A stretch of 64,000 nucleotides of DNA from assembly GCF_900091705.1 (NCBI RefSeq), contig NZ_LT594784.1, forward strand, positions 1 through 64,000, given 5' to 3'. Within the stretch, counting starts at the first letter, position 1. Every line of letters begins with the position of its first letter. Of this stretch, positions 55,584-64,000 are shown piece after piece. Origin of the DNA: Clostridium mediterraneense (GTDB taxonomy: Bacteria; Bacillota; Clostridia; Clostridiales; Clostridiaceae). The notes under the pieces are model-generated. The model was not told the origin of the DNA. It did not search any database and saw only the letters and a list, made by a program, of their open reading frames with translations. The translations under genes were made by a program, and so were the position numbers.

Positions 55584-57090
55584 AGTTGATTTAAGAATAA
55601 AATACAATACAATTTTTAATTCAGATAATAATCTTGAAAAAATAATTATAGCTGCTATTGCTCTATTATTGCTAGTAATACCACTAGAAATTATAATTAT
55701 CAAAAATTATCCAATATTAAATTCTCTTAATGCAGAAAATCTTATATTCAATATTATAATAAATATTGAAAGTTTACTTATATTTATTGTAACTATAATT
55801 GGAATAAGTAATAACTTTTTCTTAGAACATGATATTTTAAGTTTATGGTTCTATCCATTAAAATCCCAAAGTATATTTTTTTCTAAATGTATTTTAGAAT
55901 ATTTAAAAGGATTATTAATAGGCTTAATAGGACTAATTTTTCTAATAACTTATGGAATACTAAGTAATTGGACAATCTACTATTATTTAAAAGCAATATT
56001 TTTAACTTTAATAATTCCAATAATATGTATAATTATTATACTAAATACTTTTCTATTTATATCAACATTCTTTACTAATATAAAAAAGAGTTTATTAAAT
56101 AAAATATTTTTTTATATTGTACAATCTTTAAATATAATTTATATATATTTTTATATTACAAATACTAAAATCAATTTTTTCAGAATCAATAATTTTATAT
56201 CATCATTATTTTTTAATAAAATATCATTTAATTTTATAATACTATCTTTGCTTTTTCTTAATATAATTTTATTTTTATTTTATACAAGTGATATATATTT
56301 AGATATAGTTCTATCTAATTTCAAATTAATCTCTCCTAAAAATAAAGTTAAAAGAAATAAAAACTTAAATTTCAAAGTATATAATATTCTATATTCCTCT
56401 ATAAAAAGAGAATTAAAAGAGATTTTAAGAACTCCAATTTTAATAGTAAATGCTATTATACCTAATATTGTATTTCTTATATTAATTATATTAATAACAC
56501 CTTCAATATCTAATGCTATAAAATCAGTTGATTTCTTTTTAATATTTTTAATTGTTTTACTATCAATAACTATGACAAGCCTTAATACTGTTTCAAATTT
56601 TGCTTTTTCAAGGGAAACTAATAACTTAAAATATTTAAGATATCTTCCTCTAAGTATCAATCAATTATTTATTTCAAAAATTATTTTAGCTTTCTTATTT
56701 AATATAATAAATCTAATTTCTATAAACATATTAATTATATCAATTAATAAAAATGTACTATATATACTATTCTTAAACATAATTGCAATATTAACTATGC
56801 TCTCAATAATTCTAATAAATATTACTACAGATTATAATTCAATAAAAAAATCAATATTAAATTTATCAGATTTATTTAATGATATAGAATTAATTCTTAA
56901 ACCCATTATAAAAACTATACCTTTAACACTAATTTATATGATAGTATTTGTTTTTACTGTAAGAATAAACTTATCATATAATTTAAAAGGCATAATAATA
57001 ATTACAACATCTTTATTATTAAATATATTACCTATAATATTAAATTGTAATAAGATAAAATCTTTTAAAATAAATAATCTATTTGATTAA
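55558..57090 (+). CDS. ABC transporter permease
   Basis: 510 residues, extremely hydrophobic, with about 12 spans and short basic loops such as KNKVKRNKNLNFKV. It overlaps the ATPase gene by 26 bases, which indicates coupled translation and one transporter. No conserved export-family motif is visible, so the substrate (a peptide, lipid or drug) is unknown. Confidence 0.82.
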   Translation: MKEFLSLVKVDLRIKYNTIFNSDNNLEKIIIAAIALLLLVIPLEIIIIKNYPILNSLNAENLIFNIIINIESLLIFIVTIIGISNNFFLEHDILSLWFYPLKSQSIFFSKCILEYLKGLLIGLIGLIFLITYGILSNWTIYYYLKAIFLTLIIPIICIIIILNTFLFISTFFTNIKKSLLNKIFFYIVQSLNIIYIYFYITNTKINFFRINNFISSLFFNKISFNFIILSLLFLNIILFLFYTSDIYLDIVLSNFKLISPKNKVKRNKNLNFKVYNILYSSIKRELKEILRTPILIVNAIIPNIVFLILIILITPSISNAIKSVDFFLIFLIVLLSITMTSLNTVSNFAFSRETNNLKYLRYLPLSINQLFISKIILAFLFNIINLISINILIISINKNVLYILFLNIIAILTMLSIILINITTDYNSIKKSILNLSDLFNDIELILKPIIKTIPLTLIYMIVFVFTVRINLSYNLKGIIIITTSLLLNILPIILNCNKIKSFKINNLFD

Positions 57091-57282
57091 TCTAATAATT
57101 GTAAACTTTTATTATTTAATTTTTTAATTTTTAAAGAATTTATAAACCTTAAATATTAGACTATATTATAATTAAGTAAATAAAATCCAATAAAGGTATT
57201 TTATTAAAGATTAATAAGTTTAATATTTATTATATAAAACATTAAATAAACTATGATAAAAATACTTAATTTAATCTAATAA

Positions 57283-57330
57283 GACTATCTCATAAAGGGA
57301 TTTTTTCCTTTGAGATAGTCAATTTTTATT
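57283..57330. terminator. Terminator after the ABC transporter operon
   Basis: GACTATCTCATAAAGG pairs with CCTTTGAGATAGTC around a T-rich loop, then T-rich DNA. Confidence 0.85.
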
Positions 57331-57357
57331 TTAAATATATAATTTATAAGTTTATTT

Positions 57358-57374
57358 TTCCTAAGACTTAGGAA
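57358..57374. promoter_or_regulatory. Candidate operator TTCCTAAGACTTAGGAA
   Basis: A perfect 8-bp inverted repeat around one central base, 61 bases before the activator gene. A sister palindrome (TTTCCTAAGCTTAGGAAA) lies at 59927-59944 before the PTS IIA gene. Confidence 0.6.
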
Positions 57375-57434
57375 CTAGACTTATAAATTATAAGAAAATA
57401 ATAATGCTATATTAAATATAGAGGGGTGAACTAT

Positions 57435-59342
57435 ATGTTAAACACTAGACAGCTACATATTATTGATATTTTAAATGATAATCTTACTTGGATAACAGGA
57501 AAAGAAATATCAAATATTTTAAATGTATCAGATCGTACAATTCGTCTAGATATTTCTACAATTAATAATCACTATAATTCTTTATTAATAGAATCAAATA
57601 AACGCTTTGGATATAAGATAAATAAAACTTTACTTCATAAACAAAATGTTAAAACTAGAGATGTAGTACCACAGACTTCTAATGAAAGATGCATTTATAT
57701 AATTCAAAAGCTTCTTTTTAAAAGTAAGGAAATTAATTTAATATCTTTACAAGATCAAGTATTTGTTAGTGAGTATTCTATAGATAATGATATAAAAAAG
57801 ATTCGTAAAATAATAAGTGAATATCCTAGTTTAAAACTAGTTCGTTCTAAAAATCATATTAGTTTATCTGGTAATGAAGCAGATAAACGTAAATTATATA
57901 AACATCTATTAACAGAAGAAACTCAAGGAAACTTTATGAACCTAAACTCTATTGCAAACTTATGGAGCAGCTTTAATCTATTAGAAGTTAAAGATATTTT
58001 AGAAAATGTCTGCAATAAATATGATTATAAGATTCGTGAAATAACTTTTCCTATGATTATAATTCATGCAGGAGTCGCAATAGAGAGAATTATAAATCAT
58101 AACTATATTAAAACTGTAAATAGCTATGAGAAATTAAAAAATAGTAAGGAATATCAGATTTCCTATGAATTTTTTACTCTAGTAAGTAAGCATATAAAAA
58201 TTGAAATAGTTGAAGAGGAAATTAGCTTATTTGCCTTATTATTAATGGGTAAAAAAAGCAGTGAATATAGAAAAGATATTATTAAAGAAGAATTGGATAA
58301 GAATATTGATGAATTAGTAGAACTTGTAATTAATGAAATAAAAGAATATTTTGATATTGATTTTTCTAAGGATTTAGATTTAAAGGTAGGTTTATCTATG
58401 CATCTACAATCTTTATTAGAAAGACAGAAAAACAAAGTAAAAATTACTAATATATATCTTCAAGAAATTAAAAGAAAATATCCATTAGTATTTGAAATGG
58501 CAGTTCGTGCTGGTGGAGTTATTCAAAATTTAAAAAGTGAATATATAAATGAGAATGAACTAGCTTTTTTAGCTCTGCATCTAGGAGCTGCTTATGAACG
58601 TGTAAATATTAATAAGAGATATCGTGCAATTATGATAATTCCTCATAATCAAATGTTATCAAAAATGTGTATTGATAAATTAAATAATAGATTTAATGAC
58701 AGAATGGATATTATTACAAAGCATAACTTTTTTGAAGAAAAAATGATTTTAGAAGAGGACCCAGACATCATCATCACTACAGTACCACTAAAACATACTT
58801 TAAAAATCCCGACAGTTAATATTACCTTATTTGTTAATCTTGAAGATGAAAGTAAGGTATTTAAAGCATTAAATGAATTAGATAAAAAAAGAAATCATAC
58901 TGAATTTGTAGAGCTAATTAAAGGCCTTATGAGACAAGATTTATTTTATGTAAAGAAAAATATGAAAAGCTCAACAGAAATTATTGAGTACTTATGTAAA
59001 GAATTAATATCTAAGGGATTAGCAAATGAATCATATAAAGAAGATGTTTTAAAAAGAGAAAATATTTCTGCAACATCTTTTGTATATGGATTTGCTGTAC
59101 CTCACTCTATTGAAGTATCAGCTAATGAATCTTGTATATCTACTATGATACTAAACACACCAGTTAAATGGGGTGAATATGAAGTAAAATTGGTTATTTT
59201 ACTAGCTATTAGAGAAACAGATAATCATTTATTAAGAGTATTCTTTGATTGGCTAAGTAGTATTGTTACAGATTCAAATAAATTTAGTCAATTATTAGAA
59301 ATTGATTCTCATGAAAAATTAATAAAAGAAATAATATCATAG
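57435..59342 (+). CDS. PRD-containing PTS-controlled transcriptional activator (BglG/LicR type)
   Basis: 635 residues. An N-terminal helix-turn-helix (ITGKEISNILNVSDRTIRLD) is followed by a second winged part, then two PTS-regulation domains (about residues 175-280 and 285-390, with conserved His in FPMIIIHAGVAIE and LALHLGAAYE), a IIB-like domain and a C-terminal IIA-like domain (about 490-635, His in YGFAVPHS). This is the layout of LicR/MtlR-type activators. It should control the PTS operon that follows. ATG 57435 is preferred over GTG 57426, as GAGGGG precedes it by a good distance. The two CCTAAG palindromes are candidate binding sites. Confidence 0.92.
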   Translation: MLNTRQLHIIDILNDNLTWITGKEISNILNVSDRTIRLDISTINNHYNSLLIESNKRFGYKINKTLLHKQNVKTRDVVPQTSNERCIYIIQKLLFKSKEINLISLQDQVFVSEYSIDNDIKKIRKIISEYPSLKLVRSKNHISLSGNEADKRKLYKHLLTEETQGNFMNLNSIANLWSSFNLLEVKDILENVCNKYDYKIREITFPMIIIHAGVAIERIINHNYIKTVNSYEKLKNSKEYQISYEFFTLVSKHIKIEIVEEEISLFALLLMGKKSSEYRKDIIKEELDKNIDELVELVINEIKEYFDIDFSKDLDLKVGLSMHLQSLLERQKNKVKITNIYLQEIKRKYPLVFEMAVRAGGVIQNLKSEYINENELAFLALHLGAAYERVNINKRYRAIMIIPHNQMLSKMCIDKLNNRFNDRMDIITKHNFFEEKMILEEDPDIIITTVPLKHTLKIPTVNITLFVNLEDESKVFKALNELDKKRNHTEFVELIKGLMRQDLFYVKKNMKSSTEIIEYLCKELISKGLANESYKEDVLKRENISATSFVYGFAVPHSIEVSANESCISTMILNTPVKWGEYEVKLVILLAIRETDNHLLRVFFDWLSSIVTDSNKFSQLLEIDSHEKLIKEIIS

Positions 59343-59352
59343 GAGGTATTAT

Positions 59353-59934
59353 ATGAAAGCAAACTCTATAAAAGAAAAGAAAATTGATAAATCTAAAGAA
59401 GTTTCATTAACTAGCCGTTTTTTAAGTTACTTAATAGATTGGTATGTAGGTGGCTTATGTACTTCTATTCCTATATCTATAATCTCACAAAAATTAACTA
59501 ACACCATGCTTAATCAAAATATTATTGAATTTAAAGAGCCTTATGGAATAATTGCTGGAGTTTTAGCTATTCTTTTTGCAATATTTTATTTTGTTATTGT
59601 TCCAACTTATATATATAAGGGACAAACTCTTGGTAAAAGAATTTGCAAAATTAAGATTGTACAAAAATCTAATAAAGATATTACCTTAAAGAATATGTTA
59701 CTTAGACAAGTGCTAGGAATTATGATTATTGAAGGTACTTTAATATCAGCAAGTGCTATTTGGCATAGTGTTTTAACTATTATTACAAAGATTAATTTTG
59801 TTTCACCATTAATGTATGCAGGTTTTATATTAACAGGTCTTAGTATTATTTTAATGCTATTTAAAGGAGAGAATCGTGCTATACATGATTATTTAGCTGG
59901 AACAAAAGTAATAGTTTCAAAAAATATTTCCTAA
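59353..59934 (+). CDS. RDD-family membrane protein
   Basis: 193 residues with four to five spans. The family marks are RFLSYLIDW near the start, TLGKRICKIKIV in the middle, and AIHDYLAGTKVI at the end. RDD proteins are of mixed or unknown function, some acting as transporters. It lies 10 bases after the activator gene and just before the PTS genes, with AGGAGG as ribosome site. Its stop codon lies inside the second CCTAAG palindrome. Confidence 0.88.
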   Translation: MKANSIKEKKIDKSKEVSLTSRFLSYLIDWYVGGLCTSIPISIISQKLTNTMLNQNIIEFKEPYGIIAGVLAILFAIFYFVIVPTYIYKGQTLGKRICKIKIVQKSNKDITLKNMLLRQVLGIMIIEGTLISASAIWHSVLTIITKINFVSPLMYAGFILTGLSIILMLFKGENRAIHDYLAGTKVIVSKNIS

Positions 59935-59944
59935 GCTTAGGAAA
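59927..59944. promoter_or_regulatory. Candidate operator TTTCCTAAGCTTAGGAAA
   Basis: A perfect 18-bp palindrome overlapping the stop codon of the RDD gene and 72 bases before the IIA gene. It matches the one at 57358-57374 except for one central base. Confidence 0.6.
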
Positions 59945-60015
59945 TCGTATACAGTTTTTTAGACACTACTTCTTATATAATTAAAATATAAATATTAAAG
60001 CTATTGGAGGAGAAA

Positions 60016-60339
60016 ATGGAAGGGTTAGAATTAATAAGTTTCAATATTATATCATCTGTTGGAATGGCAAAATCAAATTATATTGAGTCAATGAAAATTG
60101 CTGAAAAAGGTGATTTTAACTTAGCAAATGAAAAGATAAAAGAAGGGGACAAATTTATAGATCAGGCTCATAATGCACATAGCGAGTTAATTCAGCAAGA
60201 AGCAAGTGGTAATTGTGTAACTCCAAATATCTTACTTATGCATGCAGAAGACCAATTAATTTCTGCTGAAACAACTAAGATTATGTCAATTGAAATAATA
60301 AAATTAAACAAACGTATTCATAGTTTGGAAAATAAATAG
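60016..60339 (+). CDS. PTS lactose/cellobiose-type IIA component
   Basis: 107 residues, all-helical IIA of the Lac/Cel class. The phosphorylated His is H76 in LMHAEDQL, and QAHNAHSELIQQEA is the conserved helix of the trimer. It transfers phosphate from HPr to the IIB protein encoded next. ATG 60016 is chosen with GGAGG just before it, rather than an upstream TTG. First of three PTS genes in an operon. Confidence 0.92.
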   Translation: MEGLELISFNIISSVGMAKSNYIESMKIAEKGDFNLANEKIKEGDKFIDQAHNAHSELIQQEASGNCVTPNILLMHAEDQLISAETTKIMSIEIIKLNKRIHSLENK

Positions 60340-60357
60340 AAAGAGAAGGTGTAAAAT

Positions 60358-60681
60358 ATGAAAAAGATTTATTTATTTTGTAGTGCAGGAATGTCAACAA
60401 GTATGTTAGCAAGTAATATGCAGAAAGTAGCTAATGATCACAAGCTTCCTATTGAGGTAGCAGCTTTTCCACATAATAAGCTAGATGAAATTATAAATAG
60501 CAAACATCCAGATTGTATTTTACTTGGACCTCAAGTTAAGTATATGTATGATGAAACTGTTGAACAATTTGGAAACTTAGGTATTCCAATTGCTGTTATA
60601 GACCAAGCTGACTATGGAATGATGAACGGAGAAAAAGTGCTAAAAACAGCAATTAAGTTAATTAAAGCAAATAAAAAATAA
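60358..60681 (+). CDS. PTS lactose/cellobiose-type IIB component
   Basis: 107 residues. The phosphorylated Cys is C8 in YLFCSAGMSTSML, the standard loop of the Cel-type IIB. ILLGPQVKY and the IPIAVIDQADYGMMNGEKVL end are conserved. It sits between IIA and IIC and passes the phosphate to the incoming sugar. The ribosome site is AGAAGGTGTAAA. Confidence 0.94.
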   Translation: MKKIYLFCSAGMSTSMLASNMQKVANDHKLPIEVAAFPHNKLDEIINSKHPDCILLGPQVKYMYDETVEQFGNLGIPIAVIDQADYGMMNGEKVLKTAIKLIKANKK

Positions 60682-60710
60682 AATAAAAATTAAATAAGGG
60701 GGAGATATAT

Positions 60711-62066
60711 GTGTTTAAAAAGTTAGAAAAAATATTGATTCCTTTAGCTGAAGCTATCGGTAGAAATAAATACTTAATGTCAATTAGAGATGGTTTTCTA
60801 TTATCTACACCACTATTAATTGCAGGTTCAATTTTCTTATTAATAGCTAACTTTCCAATACCTGCTTGGACTAATTTTCTTCAATCAGTAATAGTAAATA
60901 AAAATACTGGTGAAAACCTAATTAGTTTTATTGAAAAACCATCAGGTGCAACATTTACTATCATGGCTGTTTTTGCAGTAATAGGTATTGCTTATTCATT
61001 TGCTAAACATTTAAAAACTAATCCTATCTTTGGATCAGCTGTAGCTATAATGTCATGGTTCTTAATTATGCCTTATACAGTTACAGGAAAAGTAGATGGA
61101 GCAGAAGTAAGCTTAACTGGTATTCCAACAGGATGGGTTGGAGCAAAAGGTATTTTTGTTGGTATTATTTGTGCATTTGTATCAGTTCATATCTATGCTT
61201 TTATAGAAAAAAAAGGTTGGACAATTAAAATGCCTGCAGGTGTTCCACCTACAGTAGTTCAATCATTTGCAGCCTTAATTCCTGCAACAGTAGTTATGAC
61301 TGTATTCTTTACAATCAACTTATTATTTGGATTCCTTGGAACTGATGTATTCTCAATTATTTTTGAATTCTTACAAACACCATTATTAAATATTGGAGAC
61401 ACTGTAGGAGCAATGGTAATTGCTTATATCTTCTTACACTTATTCTGGTTCTTTGGAATTAATGGTGGATCAGTAGTTGGAGCAGTATTTAATCCTATTC
61501 TACAAACTTTATCTGCTGAAAACTTAGAGTTCTTTAAAACAGGAATTGGTGAAGCAAATATCATTTCTCAACAATTCCAAGATTTATTTGCAACATTTGG
61601 TGGAGCTGGATCAACATTATCTTTAATTATTGCAATGTTATTCTTCTGTAAATCAAAACGTATTACTGAACTTGGAAAACTTTCATTAGTACCTGGAATA
61701 TTCGGAATTAATGAACCAATTATATTTGGACTACCAATCGTATTAAATCCAATGATGTTAGTTCCATTTATTTTAGTACCAACTGTTAATATTGTTATTT
61801 CCTACTTTGCAATGGCCGCAGACCTTGTTCCAGTATGTAATGGTATAAATATTCCATGGACAACCCCTCTTATTATTTCAGGACTTCTTGCAACTAACTG
61901 GGTTGGAGCCTTACTACAAGCTGGATTATTAGTTCTTGGTGTATTTATCTACATGCCATTTATTAAAATGATGGATAAACAATATTTAGAAGATGAACTA
62001 AAAGCACAACAAGAACAAGAAGAAGATGATTTCTCATTAGATGACTTATCTTTTGACGATTTATAG
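60711..62066 (+). CDS. PTS lactose/cellobiose-type IIC permease
   Basis: 451 residues, starting at GTG 60711 (GGGGGAG before it). About ten spans. The substrate-site motifs of the Lac family are visible: HLFWFFGINGGSVVG, then GIFGINEPIIFGLPIVLNPM. NGINIPWTTPLIISG follows. An acidic tail (EQEEDDFSLDDLSFDDL) closes the protein. It imports a beta-linked disaccharide or similar glycoside. The neighbouring glycosylasparaginase hints at a GlcNAc-containing compound. Confidence 0.94.
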   Translation: MFKKLEKILIPLAEAIGRNKYLMSIRDGFLLSTPLLIAGSIFLLIANFPIPAWTNFLQSVIVNKNTGENLISFIEKPSGATFTIMAVFAVIGIAYSFAKHLKTNPIFGSAVAIMSWFLIMPYTVTGKVDGAEVSLTGIPTGWVGAKGIFVGIICAFVSVHIYAFIEKKGWTIKMPAGVPPTVVQSFAALIPATVVMTVFFTINLLFGFLGTDVFSIIFEFLQTPLLNIGDTVGAMVIAYIFLHLFWFFGINGGSVVGAVFNPILQTLSAENLEFFKTGIGEANIISQQFQDLFATFGGAGSTLSLIIAMLFFCKSKRITELGKLSLVPGIFGINEPIIFGLPIVLNPMMLVPFILVPTVNIVISYFAMAADLVPVCNGINIPWTTPLIISGLLATNWVGALLQAGLLVLGVFIYMPFIKMMDKQYLEDELKAQQEQEEDDFSLDDLSFDDL

Positions 62067-62077
62067 GAGATGAATTT

Positions 62078-62602
62078 ATGAAAGTAATTATGATTTATGA
62101 TCAAATTCAATCAGGAGCAGGAATTAAAGATGACCATATGATTCCTCTTGGAGCAAAAAAAGAAGCAATTGGACCAGCTATTATGATGGAACCTTATTTA
62201 AAAGAAATAGGAGCTAAAGTAATTGCTTGTTTATATTGTGGTGATGGATTTTATAAAGAAAATCCTGATGAAGTAACTCGTAAACTATGTGCTATGGTAG
62301 AAAAAATTAAACCAGATGTAGTTATGTGTGGACCAGCTTTTAATTATGAGGGCTTTGGTAATATGGCAGCAAATATTGCTTATGCAATTAATGAAAGAAC
62401 TTCTATTCCAGCACTTGCTGCTATGTCTAAAGAAAATGAAAATACTATTAGAGAATTTAAAGATAAAGTTCATATAGTTGAAACACCTAAAAAAGGTGGT
62501 ATAGGATTAAATAAGTCTTTAAAAGGAATGTGCCAATTAGCTAAAGCAATGGTTAATAAAGAAGATTTAGATTCTATTACTTCAGAATATTGTTTTAAAT
62601 AA
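62078..62602 (+). CDS. GrdB-related putative oxidoreductase
   Basis: 174 residues resembling part of the glycine/sarcosine/betaine reductase component B. Family marks are ACLYCGDGF, VVMCGPAFNYEGFGNMAANI and KKGGIGLNKSL. The selenocysteine site of true GrdB is absent. Such short GrdB-like proteins are found beside PTS and amidohydrolase genes in clostridia and their reaction is not established. Conserved Cys residues could be catalytic. It follows IIC by 11 bases in the same operon. Confidence 0.78.
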   Translation: MKVIMIYDQIQSGAGIKDDHMIPLGAKKEAIGPAIMMEPYLKEIGAKVIACLYCGDGFYKENPDEVTRKLCAMVEKIKPDVVMCGPAFNYEGFGNMAANIAYAINERTSIPALAAMSKENENTIREFKDKVHIVETPKKGGIGLNKSLKGMCQLAKAMVNKEDLDSITSEYCFK

Positions 62603-62656
62603 AAACTTATATTCTAAAATTTAAAATAAATATAATTAAAATTTATTATAAAAATT

Positions 62657-62682
62657 AAAGGGTTGTTTTTTAACAGCCCTTT
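62657..62682 (+). terminator. Intra-operon hairpin
   Basis: AAAGGGTTGTT pairs with AACAGCCCTTT (one G-U pair). No T run follows. It may be a partial terminator or a stability element between the GrdB-like and glycosylasparaginase genes. Confidence 0.6.
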
Positions 62683-62706
62683 ATGAAAATTAAAGGAGAT
62701 TTAAAT

Positions 62707-63675
62707 ATGTGGGGTATAATTGCAACATGGCGTATGGCTGTAGAAGGAATCACAGTAGCTAGTGAAATGTTAAAAGAAAATAAAGATGCAGGAGATGCTA
62801 TTGAAGCTGCTATTAGAGAGGTAGAAGATTTTCCTTATTATAAATCAGTAGGTTATGGTGGACTTCCTAATGAAGAAATGGTAGTTGAACTAGATGCTGC
62901 ATATATGGATGGAGATACTTTAGATATAGGAGCTGTTGCTGCTATTAAAGATTATGCAAATCCAGTAAGTATAGCAAGAAGACTTTCAAAAGAAAAAGTA
63001 AATAGTATGTTAGTTGGAGAAGGTGCTGAAAAATTTGCACATAAAGAAGGCTTTGAAAGAAAAAATATGCTAACAGATAGAGCTAAAATTCATTATAAAA
63101 ATAGATTAAGAGAAATAAAGGATTTAGAAATAAAGCCATATTCAGGACATGACACAGTTGGAATGGTATGTCTAGATACTAAAGGAAAAATGACATCTGC
63201 TACATCTACAAGTGGATTATTTATGAAAAAAAGTGGTCGTGTTGGAGATTCTCCGATTTCAGGTTCTGGTTTTTATGTCGATAGTAAAATTGGTGGAGCT
63301 AGTGCTACAGGACTTGGAGAAGATCTTATGAAAGGCTGTGTTTCTTATGAAATAGTACGATTAATGAAAGATGGTATGCATCCACAAGAAGCTTGTGAAA
63401 AAGCAGTTAATATGTTTGATTTAGAATTAAAAGAACGTCGTGGAAAAGCTGGAGATATGTCACTTATAGCAATGAATAATAAAGGAGAATGGGGAGTAGC
63501 TACAAATATTGAAGGATTTTCTTTTGCAGTAGCAACTGAAAATCAAGAACCAATTGTATATTTAACAAAAAATATAGATGGAAAATGTATTCATGAAGTA
63601 GCTAGCAAGGAATGGTTAGAAAATTATATGAAAACTAGAACTGCTCCTCTAGTAGAAAAAACAATATGCACATAG
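62707..63675 (+). CDS. Glycosylasparaginase (N4-(beta-N-acetylglucosaminyl)-L-asparaginase)
   Basis: 322 residues of the Ntn-hydrolase asparaginase-2 family. The precursor cuts itself before the nucleophile Thr150 in GHDTVGMV. Substrate-site residues are seen in RVGDSPISGSGFYVD and in SATGLGEDLMKG (the usual T-G-x-G-E/D loop). It splits GlcNAc-Asn into asparagine or aspartate and the aminosugar. ATG 62707 is chosen, with AAAGGAGATTTAAAT before it; an ATG eight codons earlier lies in the hairpin. No signal peptide, so it acts in the cytoplasm on imported substrate. Confidence 0.9.
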   Translation: MWGIIATWRMAVEGITVASEMLKENKDAGDAIEAAIREVEDFPYYKSVGYGGLPNEEMVVELDAAYMDGDTLDIGAVAAIKDYANPVSIARRLSKEKVNSMLVGEGAEKFAHKEGFERKNMLTDRAKIHYKNRLREIKDLEIKPYSGHDTVGMVCLDTKGKMTSATSTSGLFMKKSGRVGDSPISGSGFYVDSKIGGASATGLGEDLMKGCVSYEIVRLMKDGMHPQEACEKAVNMFDLELKERRGKAGDMSLIAMNNKGEWGVATNIEGFSFAVATENQEPIVYLTKNIDGKCIHEVASKEWLENYMKTRTAPLVEKTICT

Positions 63676-64000
63676 AAATTATAAAAGAAGTAGAAAATCT
63701 ATCTAAAGAAATTATAGAAAATATTATTGATATAGTAAAAATTGATAGTGTAAAATCTAATCCTTCTACTGATGCACCTTTTGGTCTTGGTATTAAAGAA
63801 GCATTAGATAAAACATTAAAACTCTCTCAGTCTCTAGGCTTTAAAACAAAAAATATAGATAATTATATCGGATATGCAAGTTATGGAGAAAGTGATGATT
63901 ATATCTGTGCTATTGGTCATTTAGATGTAGTTGAAGTTGGAACTGGTTGGAAACAACCACCCTTTAGTGGATATGTAAAAGATGGTATTATTTATAGTAG
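63666..64000 (+). CDS. M20-family dipeptidase, PepV-like, 3' end missing
   Basis: The first 111 residues are present and the gene runs off the window. The N-terminal segment VKIDSVKSNPS-TDAPFGLGI and the metal-binding GHLDVVEVGTGWKQPPF (His and Asp ligands) identify the PepV/Xaa-His dipeptidase branch of M20 metallopeptidases. It overlaps the glycosylasparaginase gene by 10 bases. In this operon it would split peptides that accompany or remain after removal of the sugar. Confidence 0.9.
   Translation, partial: MHIEIIKEVENLSKEIIENIIDIVKIDSVKSNPSTDAPFGLGIKEALDKTLKLSQSLGFKTKNIDNYIGYASYGESDDYICAIGHLDVVEVGTGWKQPPFSGYVKDGIIYS

Noticed and set aside
1-64000. tRNA, rRNA or tmRNA genes
   Set aside because: No GC-rich cloverleaf-like segment or rRNA signature was seen anywhere in the window.

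Overview
The window comes from a very AT-rich, spore-forming Firmicute, most probably Clostridium sensu stricto. The evidence is the base composition, the AGGAGG-type ribosome sites, a spore photoproduct lyase, an LPXTG-anchored surface protein and several PTS operons. It carries a RepA_N-family replication initiator (10822-11727) with iteron-like repeats inside its own coding sequence. A minimal tyrosine recombinase (3761-4342) lies next to a perfect 12-bp inverted repeat. The simplest reading is that this is part of a large plasmid or secondary replicon rather than the main chromosome; this is inference, since no partition genes are visible.

Layout. 1-10.5 kb: end of a repetitive cell-wall-anchored protein, remnants, splB, the recombinase, membrane proteins, a TDT-type transporter, an interrupted HIT gene, and an MFS efflux pump with its MarR regulator and three matching operators. 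10.8-25 kb: repA, then a gene-duplication zone with several families of small membrane proteins in intact and decayed copies, plus an IS1595-like element that carries an intact XRE regulator and is flanked by a perfect 8-bp target duplication. 25-33 kb: CoA-disulfide reductase and cystine transporter, an SDR, lipoproteins and secreted proteins. 33-36.6 kb: the fruR-fruK-fruA fructose operon.

37.4-47.7 kb: a type I CRISPR-Cas locus in the order cas6, cas8 (with a likely internal cas11 start), cas7, cas5, CRISPR array, cas3. It has 64 repeats and 63 spacers and no cas1, cas2 or cas4 in the window. The array leader occurs twice: once before the array and once, followed by a single degenerate repeat, in the untranslated region before cas5. 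The array ends in a degenerate repeat directly before the cas3 ribosome site. Cas6 may therefore cut the messages for its own partners, cas5 and cas3. This is the most interesting feature here.

47.8-57 kb: a uridine-kinase-like ATPase, membrane proteins, three secreted SH3-domain proteins (two of them recent duplicates) and an ABC exporter. 57.4-64 kb: a PRD-type activator and an operon with an RDD membrane protein, lactose/cellobiose-type PTS IIA, IIB and IIC, a GrdB-like protein, a glycosylasparaginase and an M20 dipeptidase that runs off the window. This set could import and split a glycosyl-asparagine or related glycopeptide compound. Two copies of one palindrome, before the activator and before IIA, are candidate operators.
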